From assembly GCF_014633365.1 (NCBI RefSeq), contig NC_068338.1, positions 54,323,716-54,387,715 of the forward strand: DNA of 64,000 nt, in the 5' to 3' direction. This document shows positions 1 through 13,500 of this stretch, piece by piece (position 1 is the stretch's first letter; each line of letters opens with the position of its first letter). Made by a program: the position numbers and the translations under genes. The notes beneath the pieces are model-generated. The model was not told where the DNA came from and did no database searches. It saw only the letters and a list, made by a program, of their open reading frames with translations. The stretch is from Diospyros lotus (taxonomy: Eukaryota; Streptophyta; Magnoliopsida; Ericales; Ebenaceae).

Positions 1-751
1 CCTAAATAGAACTTTGGAAAGGGCTTTGACCGACCAATCTTGTCAGAAGAAGAAGTGTAAATTGCTCACTGGTATCTCAAGAAGGAAGAGAGGCTTTTAG
101 GGGTATGGGTCTGTCTTCATCGGTTATTTAGGGTTGTTTTATTCCCTTGCGCCTTGCGTTTGAGGCTCACCGTTCACAACTAAGGTCTTCATATGGAATT
201 AGTAGAAGTGATTGTTCTCTTGTTAGGCACGGAGATAAAACAAACATTTTTTTTTTTTTGGTTTTGGTGAAAATTATTAGCGTTCTTGCTGCTGAACCAA
301 ATTTCATGCAGCTGATGATTAACTATACATCTCGATTGGAGATTTGTTAATATATTTCCATATGATGAAGAGATAACTTCTGCCTATGGGAAATGGAGGG
401 TTGTCAGGGATGATGCACTTCCAAACCAACATTCATGGGTCTCAATCAACACAAAACCTATTCATTCTTGAATGTATATTCAATACAGTTAGGTTGTTGT
501 TACTTCTTCATCTGTTGTGCTATATGTGATTGATAATATTTCAAATTTAATGTATTGTGAGGAATTCACTAACTTTGTGGATGATTTGGTAGTAGCCACA
601 CAGTGGATTGTTCATCAAAAAAACAATAAAAGAAGTAATGCCACTATGAATTGACTTGTAATCCTTGAGCATGATCTGTTATTGATGCATTGAAATTTTT
701 ATCTTGTGCTGTTAATATCTTGCTGATTAGTGGCTGTCTTGTCTATTTCAG
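1..751. other. No confident exon; probable intron of the RLT3-like gene
   Basis: The first readable exon starts at 752 after a normal acceptor (ATTTCAG), so this stretch is most likely intron of the same gene. Bases 1-106 have basic, Lys/Glu-rich readings in two frames that could be a decayed or real upstream exon, but stops break each one and no donor can be assigned. The homeobox part of the protein must lie further upstream, outside the window. Confidence 0.4.
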
Positions 752-3700
752 GTCTTCCACTTCCTTTATACTTATGCTGCTATGCTCAATATATCTTCCT
801 TCACCCTGGATGAATTTGCTCAAGCATTTTGTGACAAGGTGTGATTGATTAATTGGATTTTTATATTGCTCTTTCAATTTGTTAGAGCTTTCTGTCCATT
901 AAGTGGTTTTCAGGTTGTTCCATGCTAATTATATCTTTGCTTCTATATGGATTAGGAATCAATGTTACTTGGGAAAGTTCATCTGGCCCTTCTCAAACTT
1001 CTTCTATCTGATGTTGAAATGGAGCTTAGTCGGGGAACTTTTCCTCATGTGAGCAAAAATGGCAAGTTCCTCGAGTTACTTCACTCAGTGAGTATCAGGG
1101 AGTCATACCAATGTTAATTTGATTGCATTGCATTTATGTTTTGAGGAGTTTGTACTTTATTCTTTTTCTTTCTTTGTTTACTTACATAATTTTTTCCCCA
1201 TATCGCTGCTTGTTCTCTTTAAGGAATACATTTTCTTGTCTACCACTTTAAGAATCTGCTACCATTTCACTTTGTTGTTATTTAAAACATTGAAGCTAAC
1301 AGTGATAATGAATTGCTTTGTTAGTGCTAATGATGTATCTAGAAGCGATGTTTGTGAGTCTGTTGAGTGCTTCATTCCTCATTGGGCTACATGGGATTGA
1401 AACTGGTTTGGGATGGGATCAATAACAATGAGGGCTGTAGAATTCACTCCTCAATTAGATGGTTGTTGCTTGAAAATTATGCATTTGTCTTTTTTTGTTG
1501 TTCTTTTTTTCTTTTGGTTGACAACATTTGGGTGTTGAAGTTGAACTTCTCTAAGGATGCTTATTTGAGGCACTAAAAGAAAGCTAGGAATGCTTTTGAA
1601 AAAGGTTGTGTGAAAAGTGTTGAAGTAGGGACATACATAGGTTGAAAGGTTATATAGTTCAAAGCAAGTATGTGGGGCCCCATTTGGATTATATGAATGC
1701 GAGTGTGCTTTACCTTGTCTTGGACTGGCCTTCTTTTAACGGTGTTGAGAAATAAAAGTAAAGTTTGAAAAATTAAGTAGGAGATGTTTTTGGCCAGGGT
1801 TGATTGAGAAGGGATGTAGATGAATTTTTTACTGATGCCATTGGTGCACTTAAAGTTGTATAATGAAATATGATTTTACTGGCTCTAACCTACGAAGCAT
1901 GGACATGAACACACAGTATGATATGGCATGACATAGGCTTGTGGAGATGTTGATTTCAAAAAGATCTTGGACAAGACAAGAATATATATTCTATGGTGAA
2001 ATGCTAGGGACAAAGTTTGATGGAAAGATTTTAGTTTTCACTTCCATGCTTCTATTCTAAATTGTTTGAGTTGTTAGTTAACCATGTATTATTTGTGGTA
2101 AGGATCCCATCTTAAATGCAATGATTATCAATTACCCCACTTTCATATTTATGGTGGTTATCAATTTCCCCACTTTCTTATTTATGGTGGTAGGTTGAAC
2201 ATCAAAATTCCATTCTGGAGTTCTGGAAGAAATCTGTAAACTCTTTGACATGGGCTGAAATATTGCGTCAAGTATTTGTATCGGCTGGTTTTGGTTCAAA
2301 ACATGCTATGTTGCTGAAGGAAACTCATAACAAGGTACCAAGTTTTAACATTTAATAATTTGGAAAATTGCCCAGAATGATTGGTCATCGTTCTCATGCC
2401 TCATCTGTATGCGTCCTCATCTCTTTCTTGTCCTGCAATGCATGCGTGTGCATGTGTGCTTGCAAACACATTTTTTCAATTGAGGCTTTCTTTTGCTCAA
2501 ATTTCTTTTCCATGTGAAGGCACAGTATCTGTTAATTTTAGATATCATGTTTACTATTTTTGGACTTTCTTTCTACTTTCTGAAATGCAGAAAATTACCT
2601 TCTTCTTTACTATTATTTATATAATATAAATGCACTTGTAATTTAAGAATGTAGGAATTGTTGTTATAGTTTCATACAAACATATAAAAGCATATATATA
2701 TATATTTATGTGTATATATTTTGTTGCATCCCGTTGTGATATGTTATGTTTTTTAAACAAAATTACCATCTCAGCATGTCTTTGTCATGTCAATTGTAGC
2801 TATTCGTAATTTGGTGTTTTATGTGTCATATTTGCTTTGTAGGCATGGGTATATCTATGATATAGAGATAAGAAGAGTAAGAACATCAGATCCTAATTAT
2901 GGTTTCCATGGAACAAACTTAGTAACATAGAAAACCATACCATGATTTCACTGCTGAAGTCTCTCCCATGAAGTTAGAGTAGACAATAAAAAGAGTAGAG
3001 ACATCCCAGTGAAATGACCTATCTAATCATATGATGAGTGAGAAGGTCAAGATAGTCTATTATATTTTAAGTTAGTTGACTATTTTCTTTTGGATAATCA
3101 GTTAAACATTTTTAACCCCAAATTGTTATAAATATTTATAATTTTCAACCATTGTTAATTTACTTTGAGAATGCTATGATGGATGTGTGATCATACAAGA
3201 AAAAGATAAAATAAAAAATTAAGTTATTCACAATAAAGTTGGAGTGACTCTCACCAAAGATGAGACATTGAGACACGATTAAGATAATTTGGTCATGTGA
3301 GAAAAAGATTAGATGAGGCTCCTTTTAGGAGACTGGATGGTGCCATAAAAGGCAGTGTTCGAAAATTCGGCCTAGGCGGCTGTCTAGGCGTTAGGCGGCC
3401 ACTGGCCGCGGCGATTAAGGGCTGCTGGGCACCCCTAGTCGCCAGGCCCGATTAATCGGGCCACGGCGGCGCCTAGTCCGCCCAGGTGATGCCAAACCGC
3501 TTGGGTCGTGTGCGGCTAGGGTTGCCTAGGTCGTGCGCGTCCTGGGCAAACCTATTACCCCCTTCCCTTTCTGTCTCTGGTCGTTCATTGCGGGTCGTTT
3601 CTCTCTCTCTCTCGCTGTCGATCTCGTCTCTTGGTCGTTCGCCGCTGCCGTCGATCTCGTCTGTTGGCTGTTCTCTCTCGCCACTGCCGATCTCATCTGT

Positions 3701-6700
3701 TGGCTGTCATCTCTCGTCGCCGATCTCATCTTCCTCCGGTATGTTTCCATCTTCCTCCGATCTCATCGATCTCGTCTGTTGCGTTACTGCTTGCTGCTCC
3801 TTGCTGCATGCTGTAGCTGCTTGCTGCTCGCTGCATCAACTTGCTGGTTGCTCCTTGTTGCAGCAGTAAGCTTGCTGTTGATCTAGTCGCCGCCTAGGCG
3901 CCCTAGGCACTAGCCTGCCGCCCGACTAGCGCCTAGCACATTTTTGAACACTGATAAAAGGTGAAAAATAATAATTCAATCTTATTCAAATCAATGTGAT
4001 ACATGCTGTTAAATGATAGATCTTCTTGTTCAGTTAGGAAGTCCTTAAAAATTGAACCCGAAAGTTTCTAAATCTAAGTGTGGAAACTATACAATTTAGG
4101 ATACAAATCAAAAGATGGAAAGATACAACAATATTCATAAGATACATTCCTAATCTAGAGAAAGGAATCAATCAATAGAATAGGAAACTGGATTAATCAA
4201 TAGGATAGGAAACTTGGGATTGACGTTGACAGTCAATCCCATTCTTGCACAGATTGATTGATATCACGGATTGTTGACACCCCCCCTCAAGATTGGGAGT
4301 GGATATCTTCCATTCCAATCTTGCATACAAACCTTTGAAACACTACTGAAGGTAATCCCGTAGTTAGCATATCTGCTAGTTGATCATTTGAGGAGACATA
4401 TGGAGTACAAATAAGCCATTTATCCAATTTTTCCTTAATGAAATGTCTGTCCACTTCAACATGCTTGGTTCTGTTATGTTGAACTGGATTGTGAGCAATA
4501 CTTATTGCTGATTTATTATCACAATAAAGCCTCATAGGACCTTACCATTGAACCTTTAGATCATCCAACAAGATTTTTAACTACAATAATTCACACACTC
4601 CTAAGGCCATAGATCGGAATTCAGCTTCTACACTTGACCTAGCCACCACATTTTGTTTTTTGCTCTTCCATGCGACAAGATTGCCCCCTAGAAAAGTGCA
4701 ATAACTTGAGGTAAACCTCCTATCCACAACAAAACTTGCATAATCAACATCAATGTAGGCTTCAAGGGTTATAGTTCCTCCTCTCTTAAACAAAAGTCCC
4801 TTCCCAGGTGTCCCCTTTAAGTAGTGAAGTATTCGATAGGTTGCCTTTAAGTGAGTTTCTCTAGTGTTGTGCATGAACTAACTGACTACTCTCATTTCAT
4901 AAGCTACGTCTGGCCGAGTATGAGCTAGATAGATAAGCTTCCCAACCAGCATTTGATAGGATCCCTTGTCAATCATATCATCTCTTAGAACATCTCCCAA
5001 CTTATGATTTGGGTTAATGGGGGTGTCTACTGCCTTACACCCTAGCATTCCTTTCTTAGTTAGAAGGTCAATGATATATTTTTGTTGGGAAATAAAAATA
5101 CCTTCTGTTGAGTGTGCCACTTCTATGCCAAAGAAATACTTCAAACGCTCCAAATTTTTTTATTTCAAACTCACCGATTAAGCAATCCTTTAGTCTATGC
5201 ATGCTCTCCTCATCATTGCATGTAACTACAATATCATCAACATAGACAATATGTATGGTTACTCTCCTTGTGACCGAATGTTTAACAAAGAGAGTATGAT
5301 CTCTTTGGCCTTGTCGATATCCTTGTTCAAGCATTACTCTTGTGAACCTACCAAACCATGCCTGCGGGTACTGTTTTAAGCCATATAGGGCTTTATTAAG
5401 CTTACACACCACTTTTTCCTAATTTTGGGAGTCATAACCGGTTGGTAGATCCATGTAAACCTCTTCTTTAAGATCCCTGTGCAAAAATGCATTTTTGACA
5501 TCATATTGATGCAATTGCCAGCCTAGGTTAGCAGCTAAGGATAGAAGGACACAAACTCAGTTCCACTTAGCAACAGGGGCAAACGTGTCCAAATAATCGA
5601 CTCCATATACTTAAGTATACCTTTTACCTATTAATCGGGCTTTATAACGATCCAAAGATCCATCAGATTTATATTTGACTGTATACCCCCAACGGTAGCC
5701 TACTGGATGTTTTCCTTTGGGGCGATGAAACAAGGTCCCATGTCCGATTCTTCTCTAGGGTTGCCATCTCAACTTTCATAGCATCTCTCCAATGCTTATT
5801 CTCTATAGCTTCAGAAAAACTTTGTGGAATAGGAATGGTATGAAGGTTGGTAAGAAAGGCTTTGTGAGGGGATGACAATATGGAATAAGAGAGGAACAAA
5901 TGTAAGGGGTGTTTATTGCAAGCCCTAATACCCTTCCTAAGGGCAATAGGCCAATCAAGATCACTGTTGGAGGATGCTAGTTCGGGTGTAGGGTTAACAT
6001 GGGATATAGAGTTCGCATCATCAGGAATGAGAGGCTCAACAATGGGGTTACTTGATGATGTGTAAGGTGAGCTGATGGTGTTGTTGGTGCTGTCAGATTC
6101 AGGAGTATGGTTTGAATCAGATTTTGTGACCTTCATAGGAATAGTAGCCAGCCATTTTTTCCTTGAGTATATCAGTAATGGCCGAGGAGTACTTGGGACA
6201 GGCTCTTTTAATGTCATGCTTAGTGAGTCCTTTGGACTAGTGGTTGGTAGAGGAAATAATGACAGATCATGATCATTAGGAATAAAAAGTGGACTTTGAC
6301 ATGAGGATTGGGACTTACTAAAAAAGGATTCGCCTTCTATAAAGGTGACATCGACTGGCACATAGTATTTCTTTGTAAGCGGATGATAACATCGATAGCT
6401 CTTTTGAGTAGATGAATACCCAAGAAACATGCATTTTAAAGCTCGAGGATTTAACTTACCCCTATTAAGACGCACCTGAATACTTTAGGTTTCAACCCTT
6501 TGACTAGACACATGACAGTCAGGAAAGAATTTGGTTAACAGTTGAATTGGGCTGCAAGGTCTAAGGATTTGAGAGGGCAGCCTTTTGATAAGAAATGTGG
6601 TTGTTAGGGCTGCTTCTCGCCAATAATGTTTGGGAACATTATAGTGGAATAGAAACGCTCAAATAACATTAAGAACATGCCCAATTTTCCTCTCGGCCCC

Positions 6701-9700
6701 TCCATTCTATTGAGGAGTGTTAGGGCAAGATGATTTATGGATGATACCCTTCTGTTGGAAAAAAATAAAGGGGGATTGATTGAAAAAATCCTTGGTATTG
6801 TCTGATCTAACCCTTTTGAAACCTATTTCAAACTGGTTTTTAATCATATTGTAGAATGTAGGGAAAATATTACTAACTTCAGCCTTAGTTTTCAAAAGAT
6901 ATAGCCATATTACTCTAGTACAATCATCAACAAAGACAACAAACCACCTTGCTCTAGAAATATTAAGAACTGATGAGGGCCCCCAAATATCACTGTGGAT
7001 TAAGGTAAATGGAGAACTAGTCCTTTTATTAGATGAAGCAAAAGAAACTCTTTTATGTTTTGCAAACTCACACACAACACAATGGAAACTGTTGACACTT
7101 AAACCCCTAGACAATTCTGAAAACATCATTTTAAGAGTAAAAAAGGAAGGATGACCAAATCTGTAATGATGTAACCATATTAGATCCTTGTTGGACTGAA
7201 CTAACCATGACACAAGAGGAATCTGCCCTTGTGTGTCCTGTCCATCCGATCCCTCAAGGTAGAACAACCCAACCCTAGCTTTAGCAGGCCCAATCCTCTT
7301 CCTCGTGCCCTATTCTTGTATCTCACAATGGGTTGGATAAAACATAACATTGCAATTAGTGTTTAAAAGAAGCTTTTGGATGGAGATCAGGTTAGTAAAT
7401 AGTTTGGGAACATGGAGCACATTTTTGAGGGTGAAATGTTTATTAAGAATAACATCTCTTTAGCCAACAACAGTAAAGAACCATTGGCTAGAGTGATTTT
7501 TCGGGAACTAGAACAAGGGCTATAGGTAGTAAAGTAATGAGAAAAAGGTGTCATATGATTTGTAGCCCCCGAGTCTAAAATCCAGAGGTGGTGGGATTTT
7601 TTTTTGAAGCATATAGAGCAAGAGAATTAGAAGAGATACCTCTGAGAGCCAGAGAGCAAGCACCCCCTTTTGCAATCCTTTTTTCGAGAGATTCTAAGAA
7701 ATTCTTCAATTTTTCAATCTTTGCCCAATTAAACTCCAGGGTGTCTCCTTGTTTAGATCCCTTTTGGTCTGATTGCTGGTGACCATTGGCCATGTACACT
7801 TGGCCTTGATTTTTTAGTGACCCACTCTTGGGAGGCTTTCCATGGAGTGGGAGGCTTTCCATGGAGCTTCCAACACCTCTCTATGGTGTGCCTAGGTTTT
7901 TTACAAAAGGTATACCATAGAGTACCCCGATCCATAGCCTTCTTTTCCTCTCATCCTTTACCTTGACCATGAGTATTCAAAGATACCAAGGCTGACGCCT
8001 CCACTAGAGCAGTTTCCAACATGACACCCCTTTTTCCTTCTTCTGCATGAACAATAGAAATAACCTCATTTAAAGATGACACATCCTCCTTACCAAGGAT
8101 TTGCACCCTTACCATATCAAACTCCATGTTCAAGCTAGCTAGGAGATCATATGTTTTCTCCACAAACTTCTTGTGTAAGGCTGCATCTTTACCACACTTC
8201 ATTTTTGTCATGACCTAAAAGGAATCAGAGGAGCAATGCTGCCATTAGTTACAATTGTTGGTTAGGAGATGCTATTCATTCTGTTAAAGTGCACATGAGT
8301 GCTGTTCTACAATATTCTATTAGTTGAACAACCTATAAATAGGCCATAGCATGTAGAGAAATGTATGTTGGAATGATTTAGTGAATTCATATTTCCCTCT
8401 TTACTTTCTCTCTCTAGTTCTTCCTTGTTTTCCCTCCGTTTCTCTTAATTTCTGCTATATATCTCCCTCCAATTCTTATATGTTTCTCTCCCAAATTTTT
8501 CCCAATTCCTTCCTTGACCCTAGCTAAACCTTAGGGTCGTGACAATTTTAAGACACTAGTAATGATCTAGCTCTTGCCACAAAATTTGCAATAAATTTGC
8601 ATACTCAGTGACAGATTTGGTCCTCTGTTTTATGGTTGCCACCTTTGCTCAAATTTTATAGATTTGAGCCGCATCTCAAACCTTGGAGTATGTGAGTTTG
8701 ATTGCCTCTCAAATTTCTTTGGCCGTTTGTTAAGTTTAGGAGCTCTTAGATAACTCAATCAATGATTCTTGTTGCCAATTCACTCACACTCCTCACCCAA
8801 AATCAATCTCAAACAACAGAAAAATATGCAACTGTAATGAAAGACATAATTAAAGGAATGAAAATAGAAATAAAACAATCAAACCACAATCACAAGAGAT
8901 GCAAGAGTTATCCTGGTTCAGGCCACGGAAATGGCCCTACATCCAGCCACCAAGAACGGGAGCAATTCCATTAGAAATCAAGTGTAGAACAGTTACAAGA
9001 AGTCCTTCTCTTCTTCCTCTCTGACTCACGAATTCACTGCACTTGAGAGATTACAAACACTCTTCTTTATACAAAGTATTTCCTCTCTTCTTTACAACAG
9101 TCTCACTCGTATTCAGAGACTTTTAGAATGATCAATATCTCACTCTTTCATCTCTATTCCACCCGAGTATAATCTTCTTGGAGATTACAAAGACTTTCTT
9201 GGACACAAGCCTTTCCTCTCACACACACTGCACTCGATCATAGAGAATGAATGATGATCTGTGATTGCCCTGCCCTATGTCTCCTATTTATAGACATTAT
9301 GGGCGGTAATTACAAGGTTTTTATTTAGCTTACACAAAGATCGAAATACCCCTTATAATAAAACACCCAAGCTAGACTCTTCTAACTTAGAATAAAACCA
9401 GCCGCTTCAAATACTTGAGACATCTCCTATTCTTCTTAACCTTCTGGACTGTTTTCTCAATGCAAAACATCAACACCGTTGTTAGAAACATTACCGTGTC
9501 ACTAATTTCAGGGATTATGGAATTCCAGAACTATGACATCACTAGGGAATCCTCTTCATTCCATGTTGCAAACATCAGATCTCCTTCTTTAGGTCCGATC
9601 CCTTCCAGATGACTTAATTTCCTTTTTCCCTTGAGAAACGTTCGAATTAATTGGGACCACTTCAAGTAGTTCTTACTATTTATCCAGTAAGCCACTTGAA

Positions 9701-10515
9701 GACTTGGTAAGTTTCCTCTGAAGCCTCCAGTGTTGTTTCCAGCAAACGGAATTTCTGTTGTGTTGGTGCTGCTAAAATCAGCCCCATCAACTTGGGTATT
9801 TTGTGAAGTGGACATGATGTTCGAAAGATTGAAGATTGATAAAAAAAAAAAACAGATTAAAGGCAGAAGACGACCACAATAGTTCCAAAGAAACGGTGAC
9901 TATTGTCCAGGTTTTGATACCATGCCAGAAAAGGTGAAAAATAATCCTTCGATCTTATTCAAATCAATGGGATATATGTTGTTAAATAATAGATCTTCTT
10001 GTTCAGTTAGGAAGTTCCTAAAAACTAAACAAGAAAGTTTCTAAATCTAAGTTTGAAAACTATACAATTTAGGATACAAATCAAAAGATGGATAGATACA
10101 ACAATATTTATAAGATACATTCCTAATCTAGAGAAAGGAATCAATCAATAGAATAGGAAACTTGGGATTGACATTGACAGTCAATCCCAATCTTGCACGG
10201 ATTGATTGATTAATTGATATCACGGATTGTTGACAGATGGAGTGAAATAAGTCTTAGTAAAAGAAGTAGAGGAAGACCAAGAAAAACTTAGTGGAAGAAT
10301 CTTAGGTCTAATATGAATTATAAGGGCCGCATAGATGATATGGCCATAGATAGAAGTGATTGGCGAGTTATAATTCATGTAGGCAACCCCACCTAGTGGG
10401 ATTGAGGTTGATATGTTATTATTGTGTTATTAATTTACTTGTAACTGAATTGTTTAAATTTTTTTTCACCATGTTTTATTTTTCTACTTATGTGCGGAAA
10501 GGGCAACTCTGCCCC

Positions 10516-10546
<31 letters not shown>

Positions 10547-13500
10547 AGGAGTATTTGTTGCTGGATGATTTTGCTGTTATCTCCTAATTTTAAATGGCTT
10601 GTTCTTTTCTAATACAAATGTTTCCTCATGGGTGTTTGTAGGAAGTTAATTGGATGGTAAAGTATAGCTTAAGTCCTGGTACATTGAAGGGTGAACTGTT
10701 CAATATATTGTCCGAGAAAGGAAATAATGGAATGAAGATTTCTGATTTGGCCAAGTGTTCAAAGGTAATTTATTGTTTGATGGAGTTTGTTTCCGGGAGG
10801 AAATGGGTGGTGATTAGGTTCTTACGATCACCACTAGCAGAATGTTCATCATTTTATTGGGGCTTGCAATTCTTTTACTGACAAATGTTTGCTCTGTTTT
10901 GAAGATTGTGGAATTGAATCTTGCTGCCACTGCGAATGAACTTGAACGCCAAATATGCTCTACACTTTCTAGTGATATTACCTTGTTTGAAAAGATCTCA
11001 TGTTCTGCATACCGTCTACGCTTCCATTCCATCACGAAGGAAGCTGAATTTTTTGAATTGGATCCTGGGGACTCTGGAAGCGTTGATGATGATTCTGAGG
11101 AGAATGACAGATACAACAGTGGTGATGACTCTGAGCATGATTCAGGGACATCAGCTCTGAGTAAATTCAAGCGCGATGGTCATTCTAGGAATGAGACTAA
11201 CATTTTGAGTGTACACACTGAAATTGATGAGAGCCATCCAGGGGAAGCATGGTTGTTGGGACTCATGGAAGGTGAATATTCAGATTTAAGCATTGAGGAA
11301 AAGCTGAATATGTTGGTGGCTTTGGTTGATCTCCTTAGTGCTGGATCCAGTGTCAGAATGGAGGTAATCTGTTTAGTTTTTAATTGATACATTCCATGTG
11401 AAAGCTCTTCCACTATTCTTTTTCAAAAACTTGGTCTAATCAGGTTCCTTGTTTGCAAATGCGATAGAAATTTCTTAGAATTTGGTATTGATTTTGTATG
11501 ACTGCCTTGTCATTTTGGCCTGCGTTGGTACTGTCCTGAGTTTTTTCACAAGTCATAGTGGTAATGGCATTTCATGTTTCTATTCTTTTTAGCACGTATA
11601 ATTGAATCCTAATGTGTTTACCTAAACGCCATCATTTCTTTGTACAAAAGTTTGAATAAAGAATCTTAAGTGACTAAACTCAAAGTTAGTGATAGTTTAA
11701 ATATTGGATGCTGGAAACATTGCAAGTTATATTGATTTACTTTATATTATGGTTTGTAGTAATTCCATCAAATTGCTTACAGTATGAGCTAGAAGTTCTT
11801 GTGTATTATCCTTTCAACCCACATCCATAATCCCCAATTGAGGGGTGAAGGGGATGTTTTGAATATGAGCTCCCATTTGAAAACAAAAAGCTTGAAGTTC
11901 TGGAAAATGGTCAATGATGATGCCTGGAGCCCTGGAACCTGCAGGTGGTGATGATTCCTTAAGAATGATCATTGCATGAAAATATATGTTTTAAGTGATA
12001 ACTTATATGCATGTCAATTCGCGATAAAATATAATTTAGTTCCAGAAGATATAGGTGTGGCACTTTTCCTAAGATACCTGCAAAAGGAACCATCTGTTAA
12101 TTATTTTGTGGCACGTATTTTCCAAATTCCATAGTAGGCTACTGAGGTATCACCTATCATTTTTGTAATCTATGTTAGTATCAATATTATTCTTTATATA
12201 CCCATAGATTCAGGTTTGATGCGGTTGAGGTTTGCATATTGTCTGTTTTCATTCTAATGGTCTTGGAGAACAAATAAACAGATAATCACAGGAAAATTGT
12301 TGGGATGTGAAATGCACCATTGCTGCTCTTTCAACTTTCACTGACTGACTATTATCACAAATTGCTGCAGGATCCCATGGTACCCATTGCAGAGTGTGTG
12401 CCTTGCATCAATCATTATGCTTGTGGAGCAAAAATAAAGCGGTCATCTCTGAAACAACAAAAGTTGCCAACTCCATTTGGACACTCTGGACAAATGCTTA
12501 CTATAAAAGACACAGACAAAACATCTGGGTTTAATCCTGTTGATTCTTCAACATGTATCTCTAAGTTTTGTGCAAAGGCTAAATCCTGTAGTCAAAGGAA
12601 AGATGGGAAAGACATGGAAGTTAAAAACGATTTACATCCTATGCAGTCCATCTTTTTGGGTTCTGATCGTAGGTACAATAGGTACTGGCTTTTCCTGGGC
12701 CCTTGCGATGAATATGATCCAGGACACAAGAGGATTTACTTTGAATCTTCAGAAGATGGTCACTGGGAGGTGATTGATACTGAAGAGGTAAATTTTCCTC
12801 TTCATGTCTGTGTACGCAATGCAATTCTCCCTTTTTGCTGTCAGTTTGAATTCTAAGACTTTTCCTGCGTGTGCTTACCTTTCATTTCAGGCTCTCTGCA
12901 CCTTATTGTTGGCTTTGGATAGTAGGGGTATGCGGGAGGCACAGCTTCTTGTATCTTTGAAGAAACGAGAAGCATCTCTGTGCCAGAGAATGTCCAATAT
13001 TCTAGTTGATACTGAAATTGGGCAACTTAGCTGCTCTGGTCAATCGGGACCGAATATTTCCAGGGAAGACAGTTCTTCAGCTGTGTCTGATGTAGATAAC
13101 AATCTTTGCCTGACTGAGGTAAACAAAGATTTCCTGGCTTTGTCTACTGTTGTAGTTCTTGAGAAGGGGAGCAAGGAAGAGCTGCAAAGACAATCATGGA
13201 GTCGTCTGCAAGCATTTGATGCATGGTTATGGAATTCATTTTATTCTGATCTTAATGCTGTTAAATATAGCAAAAGATCTTATCTTGATTCACTTACTAG
13301 ATGTGAATCTTGTCATGATCTTTACTGGCGAGATGAGAAGCACTGTAAGACTTGTCATGCCACATTCGAGCTTGATTTTGACTTGGAGGAAAGATACACC
13401 ATACATGTCGCCACATGTAGAGATAACATAAAGACTGATATATTCCCAAAGCATAAAGTTCTATCATCACAGTTGCAAGTGCTCAAAGCTGCAGTGCATG

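Larger units (their letters stand above)
7871..9815 (-). pseudogene. copia gag remnant interrupted by two solo LTRs
   Basis: The frame starts at ATG 9815 with the usual gag N terminus (INSKNYLKWSQLI), reaches MIPEISDTVMF at about 9510, is cut at 9480, continues at 8722 (AKEI, TYSKV, QELDHY), is cut again at 8549 and continues at 8200 (KCGKDAALHKKFVEKTYDLLASLN), ending in a zinc knuckle (CKKPRHTIERC, about 7885-7915). The breaks coincide exactly with the two solo LTR insertions and their duplications. Extra stop codons lie inside, so no gag protein can be made. Confidence 0.85.
3341..10235 (-). mobile_element. Ty1/copia LTR retrotransposon, decayed, with three later insertions
   Basis: A full copia element lies antisense in the RLT3 intron, flanked by the 5-base duplication GATGG at 3336-3340 and 10236-10240. 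On the minus strand the order is 5' LTR (9923-10235), a primer-binding site starting TGGTATCAAAACC, gag, zinc knuckle, integrase, RT with YVDDI, RNase H, a run of G next to the 3' LTR, and the 3' LTR. LTRs differ at about 21 of 305 aligned sites. A hAT MITE (3353-3953) sits in the 3' LTR, and two solo LTRs (8206-8544, 8728-9475) sit in gag. Stops and frameshifts throughout make it non-autonomous. Confidence 0.93.

Noticed and set aside
355..475. Possible upstream RLT3 exon (frame with EEITSAYGKWRVV)
   Set aside because: No acceptor or donor in phase and no similarity to DDT-homeobox proteins that I can recall.
3486..3886. Overlapping 117-127 codon frames rich in Ser and Leu
   Set aside because: Entirely inside the hAT element 3353-3953; low-complexity CTCGTC/TTGCTG repeats.
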